From an uncultured Bacteroidales bacterium (GTDB taxonomy: Bacteria > Bacteroidota > Bacteroidia > Bacteroidales > UBA932), in NCBI GenBank assembly GCA_904501835.1, contig CAJGBW010000021.1, positions 1 to 24,872 of the forward strand: a stretch of 24,872 nt of DNA. The letters are read 5' to 3'. The translations under genes and the position numbers were made by a program. The notes below the pieces were generated by a model that saw only the letters and a list, made by a program, of their open reading frames with translations, searched no databases and was not told the DNA's origin. Position 1 is the first letter of the stretch, and each line of letters begins with the position of its first letter. Shown here piece by piece: positions 22,877 to 24,872 of the stretch.

Positions 22877-24187
22877 CTATCTGATTTTCTTCCAGATATA
22901 GACTTTATCACCGCGACGAACACGAGACGCGGGGGCAGCCGCCGTTCCGCAATCTGAACAAGCGTCACTATCTGTCGCACAGGACGAAGCGGCTTCTTCA
23001 ATGCGAATCGAGCAATAATCCCCTTTCACAGCCTGAGAGACGGATTGGTCGTGTACGCGGATTTCGTTGGGTTGGAGCTCAACTACGCCCGTGGTAGGAC
23101 CGACAATCATAATGGTATCCCCTTGCGTCAATGGCTCTGACTCAATCAGAATTTCAGCCACACGCGACTTGGAAAACCAATTCGTAATTTTACCGCTATA
23201 TACTTTCGCGTGGGTGGCTCGATTACCATAAACCTCGCTCCATTGTCCCAAACGTGCGCCCTGGTAATAGCCGTCCCAGAAACCACGGTTGAATACCTGC
23301 GACAGTTCATCTTTGAGTGCGGCGGCCAACTCCGGCGTATAAGTACCGTCGCACACCGCATCCGCCGCCCTACGATAGCAGAAAGCACATTTCTGTACAT
23401 ATTCCGCACTGCGCGCGCGCCCCTCAATCTTAAAGACCGACACCCCCGCTTCCAGGATTTTATCCATAAACTCAATGGTACACAAATCCTTGGGCGACAT
23501 AATATATTTGTTATCCACCTGTAGCGAACGCCCTGTCTCCACGTCCGTCACCTCATAACCGCGACGACAAATCTGATAGCAAGAACCCCTATTGGCTGAC
23601 GCCGCGTATTCGTGCAGGCTCAAATAACATTTTCCACTCACCGCCATACACAACGCCCCGTGCGCGAACATTTCAATACGCACTTTCTCGCCCGACGGGC
23701 CGCAAATGTTTTCACGTTCAATAGCCTCGTGAATGGCTTTCACCTGCGTCAGATTCAACTCGCGCGCAAGCACCACCACATCCGCAAACTGGGCATAGAA
23801 ACGCAGCGCCTCGAGGTTGGAGACATTAAGCTGGGTGGAAATATGCACCTCTAAACCAATGCTTCGCGCATAAGAAATCGCTGCCATATCCGAGGCAATC
23901 ACCGCCGTCACGCCCGCCTCCTTCGCCGCATCCAACGCCTTTCGCATCGCCTCCATTTCCTCATCATACAAAACGATATTCAAGGTCAGATACGTCTTGA
24001 CGCCCTTCTCGCGGCAGATTTGACAAATTTCAGACAAATCCTCCGGCTGAAAATTATTGGCCGAATGAGAACGCATATTCAAGTTCCCTACACCAAAATA
24101 AACGGAGTTGGCCCCACCCTGTATCGCCGCCGTCAGACATTCAAAATTGCCCGCCGGCGCCATGATTTCTATATCGTTTTTCTTCAT
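22877..24187 (-). CDS. U32-family (TrhP/RlhA-like) RNA hydroxylation protein
   Basis: 436 aa from the ATG at 24187; an ATG at 24193 adds two residues, and residue numbers here use the longer form. The predicted promoter lies so close that the shorter form leaves a more normal leader. The U32 signature reads E-M-F-A-H-G-A-L-C-M-A-V-S-G-K-C-Y-L-S at about 174-192. Together with NRGSCYQICRRGYE it gives four conserved Cys (182, 189, 205, 209), considered Fe-S ligands. The TIM-barrel-like N-terminus starts IEIMAPAGNFECL. The family, long annotated as peptidases, hydroxylates tRNA wobble uridine (TrhP) or 23S rRNA cytidine (RlhA) using prephenate. Length favours TrhP-like, but the RNA target is not certain. 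The C-terminal domain carries an extra Ala/Ser/Cys-rich segment before RRGDKVYIWKK. Confidence 0.9.
   Translation of the reverse strand: MKKNDIEIMAPAGNFECLTAAIQGGANSVYFGVGNLNMRSHSANNFQPEDLSEICQICREKGVKTYLTLNIVLYDEEMEAMRKALDAAKEAGVTAVIASDMAAISYARSIGLEVHISTQLNVSNLEALRFYAQFADVVVLARELNLTQVKAIHEAIERENICGPSGEKVRIEMFAHGALCMAVSGKCYLSLHEYAASANRGSCYQICRRGYEVTDVETGRSLQVDNKYIMSPKDLCTIEFMDKILEAGVSVFKIEGRARSAEYVQKCAFCYRRAADAVCDGTYTPELAAALKDELSQVFNRGFWDGYYQGARLGQWSEVYGNRATHAKVYSGKITNWFSKSRVAEILIESEPLTQGDTIMIVGPTTGVVELQPNEIRVHDQSVSQAVKGDYCSIRIEEAASSCATDSDACSDCGTAAAPASRVRRGDKVYIWKKIR
22922..22996 (-). other. Ala/Ser/Cys-rich in-frame segment near the U32 gene's C-terminus
   Basis: Residues about 400-424, between a beta strand (GDYCSIRIE) and the last strand (RRGDKVYIW). 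It contains three Cys as C-x6-C-x2-C (405, 412, 415), plus Ser, Asp and Ala. No tandem DNA period was found. It resembles the other inserts in amino-acid composition only. Confidence 0.65.
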
Positions 24188-24206
24188 ATCCATGACTAAT
24201 AACAGA

Positions 24207-24214
24207 CAAAGGTA
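24207..24214 (-). promoter_or_regulatory. Predicted -7 promoter element for the U32 gene
   Basis: On the minus strand this reads TACCTTTG, an exact TAnnTTTG match, with a TTG 22 bp further upstream (24237-24239). The transcript start would be at about 24200, so the gene need not depend on read-through from hsdR. Confidence 0.5.
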
Positions 24215-24256
24215 AGAAAATAAGCAGAATCGTCAGCAATACTGCGGCTCTTTCAA

Positions 24257-24872
24257 TTAGCCAACTGACGCAAATGGCCCGGACGGATTATAAACTTGCG
24301 GTATAATGACATTGTGGATATTGTCAATATACTTTGCCAAAGGCATCATATAGGAACCGAACACGGACAATCTCTCGTCAAATGGATATTCGTTCACCAC
24401 TATCTCCTTGGTAATATCACCATTCTCGCAGACATAAGATATGATTATCATCAGGAATTCTTCCTGTTCACTATTCAGGACCGCACCGGACAAGAATCTA
24501 CTAAATCTCTCTACTGCTTCCTTTCTATCCACACCTATAACTGAACGGATGAACATTGCCACATTCGGTCCACAAGGCATACCTGCAGTATATTTGTCAT
24601 AATCTTCCTTATCACCCAGCTCCTTCCACAATATCCTTTCAAGTTCACAGACATCATCAGAAGTCAACTGCTCCATTGCATATATCTTACGAAGCACAGG
24701 CAAATCCCTGTTCATAGCAAGGAAATCAAGTATCTTTTGCTTGTATGACACCCTTGTAACTATTCCAGCACTGGCACCGTCGTATGATACGACATCTTCA
24801 ATATCAACAGTGAACCATTTGCTCTTATCACCGATAAGGAACTTGGTCAAATCACGAAGGTCATTACGAACC
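24257..24872 (-). CDS. Type I restriction endonuclease subunit R, C-terminal part (5' end outside window)
   Basis: The frame is open to the window edge (VRNDLRDLTKFL...), so this is the last 204 codons of a longer gene; the TTG at 24850 is not its start. The text resembles the C-terminal helical domain of HsdR/EcoEI-type subunits: KILDFLAMNRDLPVLRKIYAMEQLT, then DDVCELERILWKELG, then the motif-like MFIRSVIGVDRKEAVERFSRFL and MIIISYVCENGDITKEIV. In type I systems HsdR supplies the translocase and nuclease, and this domain contacts the HsdM/HsdS methyltransferase core. The helicase and nuclease motifs are outside the window, so completeness cannot be judged. The DNA is more AT-rich than the adjacent U32 gene, consistent with horizontal gain. 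Confidence 0.8.
   Translation of the reverse strand, partial: VRNDLRDLTKFLIGDKSKWFTVDIEDVVSYDGASAGIVTRVSYKQKILDFLAMNRDLPVLRKIYAMEQLTSDDVCELERILWKELGDKEDYDKYTAGMPCGPNVAMFIRSVIGVDRKEAVERFSRFLSGAVLNSEQEEFLMIIISYVCENGDITKEIVVNEYPFDERLSVFGSYMMPLAKYIDNIHNVIIPQVYNPSGPFASVG

Overview
This window is chromosomal DNA from a member of the Bacteroidota, most likely order Bacteroidales. The evidence is a SusC/SusD pair with accessory lipoproteins, the Bacteroidota-type omega subunit, several perfect matches to the TAnnTTTG -7 promoter element, weak or absent Shine-Dalgarno sequences, and typical Bacteroidales forms of isocitrate dehydrogenase, class II aldolase, RecN and the Suf proteins. Genus cannot be fixed from the sequence alone. 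No tRNA, rRNA, CRISPR array, transposase or phage gene was seen.

Layout. 1-393 is the 3' end of a histidine acid phosphatase, closed by a strong bidirectional hairpin. 465-2777 (minus) holds icd and fba, each with its own promoter and with a terminator between them. fba is divergent from gmk-nadD (2887-4062, plus), which converges on recN. From 15913 down to 4097 all genes are on the minus strand and tightly packed: two related surface lipoproteins, SusC, SusD and a Cys-rich lipoprotein (overlapping or nearly touching), then bamD 12 bp further on, rpoZ and recN. 15914-17164 is a 1.25 kb gene-free gap. It contains a strongly GC-rich island and several families of short repeats. 17165-22312 (minus) reads sufB-pnuC-sufC-sufD-ispE. 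dut (plus) is divergent from sufB and converges on a U32 (TrhP/RlhA-like) RNA-hydroxylation gene. The right edge is the C-terminal part of a type I restriction HsdR subunit.

How the genes fit together. SufBCD builds Fe-S clusters. The MEP isoprenoid pathway served by IspE uses Fe-S enzymes downstream (IspG, IspH), and U32 hydroxylation proteins carry a four-Cys motif, so the right half has an Fe-S theme. A PnuC vitamin transporter lies inside the suf cluster. The left half mixes central metabolism (icd, fba, gmk, nadD) with envelope import (SusCD) and outer-membrane assembly (BamD).

The most unusual signal is that ispE, sufD, sufB and the U32 gene, and more weakly recN, each carry an in-frame insert rich in Ala, Ser, Gly and Asp at a place where the family normally has a short loop. 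Three of the inserts are built from near-identical tandem or interspersed DNA repeats whose spacing is always a multiple of three. The nearby gap has a non-coding GC-rich repeat island of similar composition. This looks like a local, genome-specific repeat-expansion process acting on essential genes. SufD is also shortened to little more than its beta-helix core.
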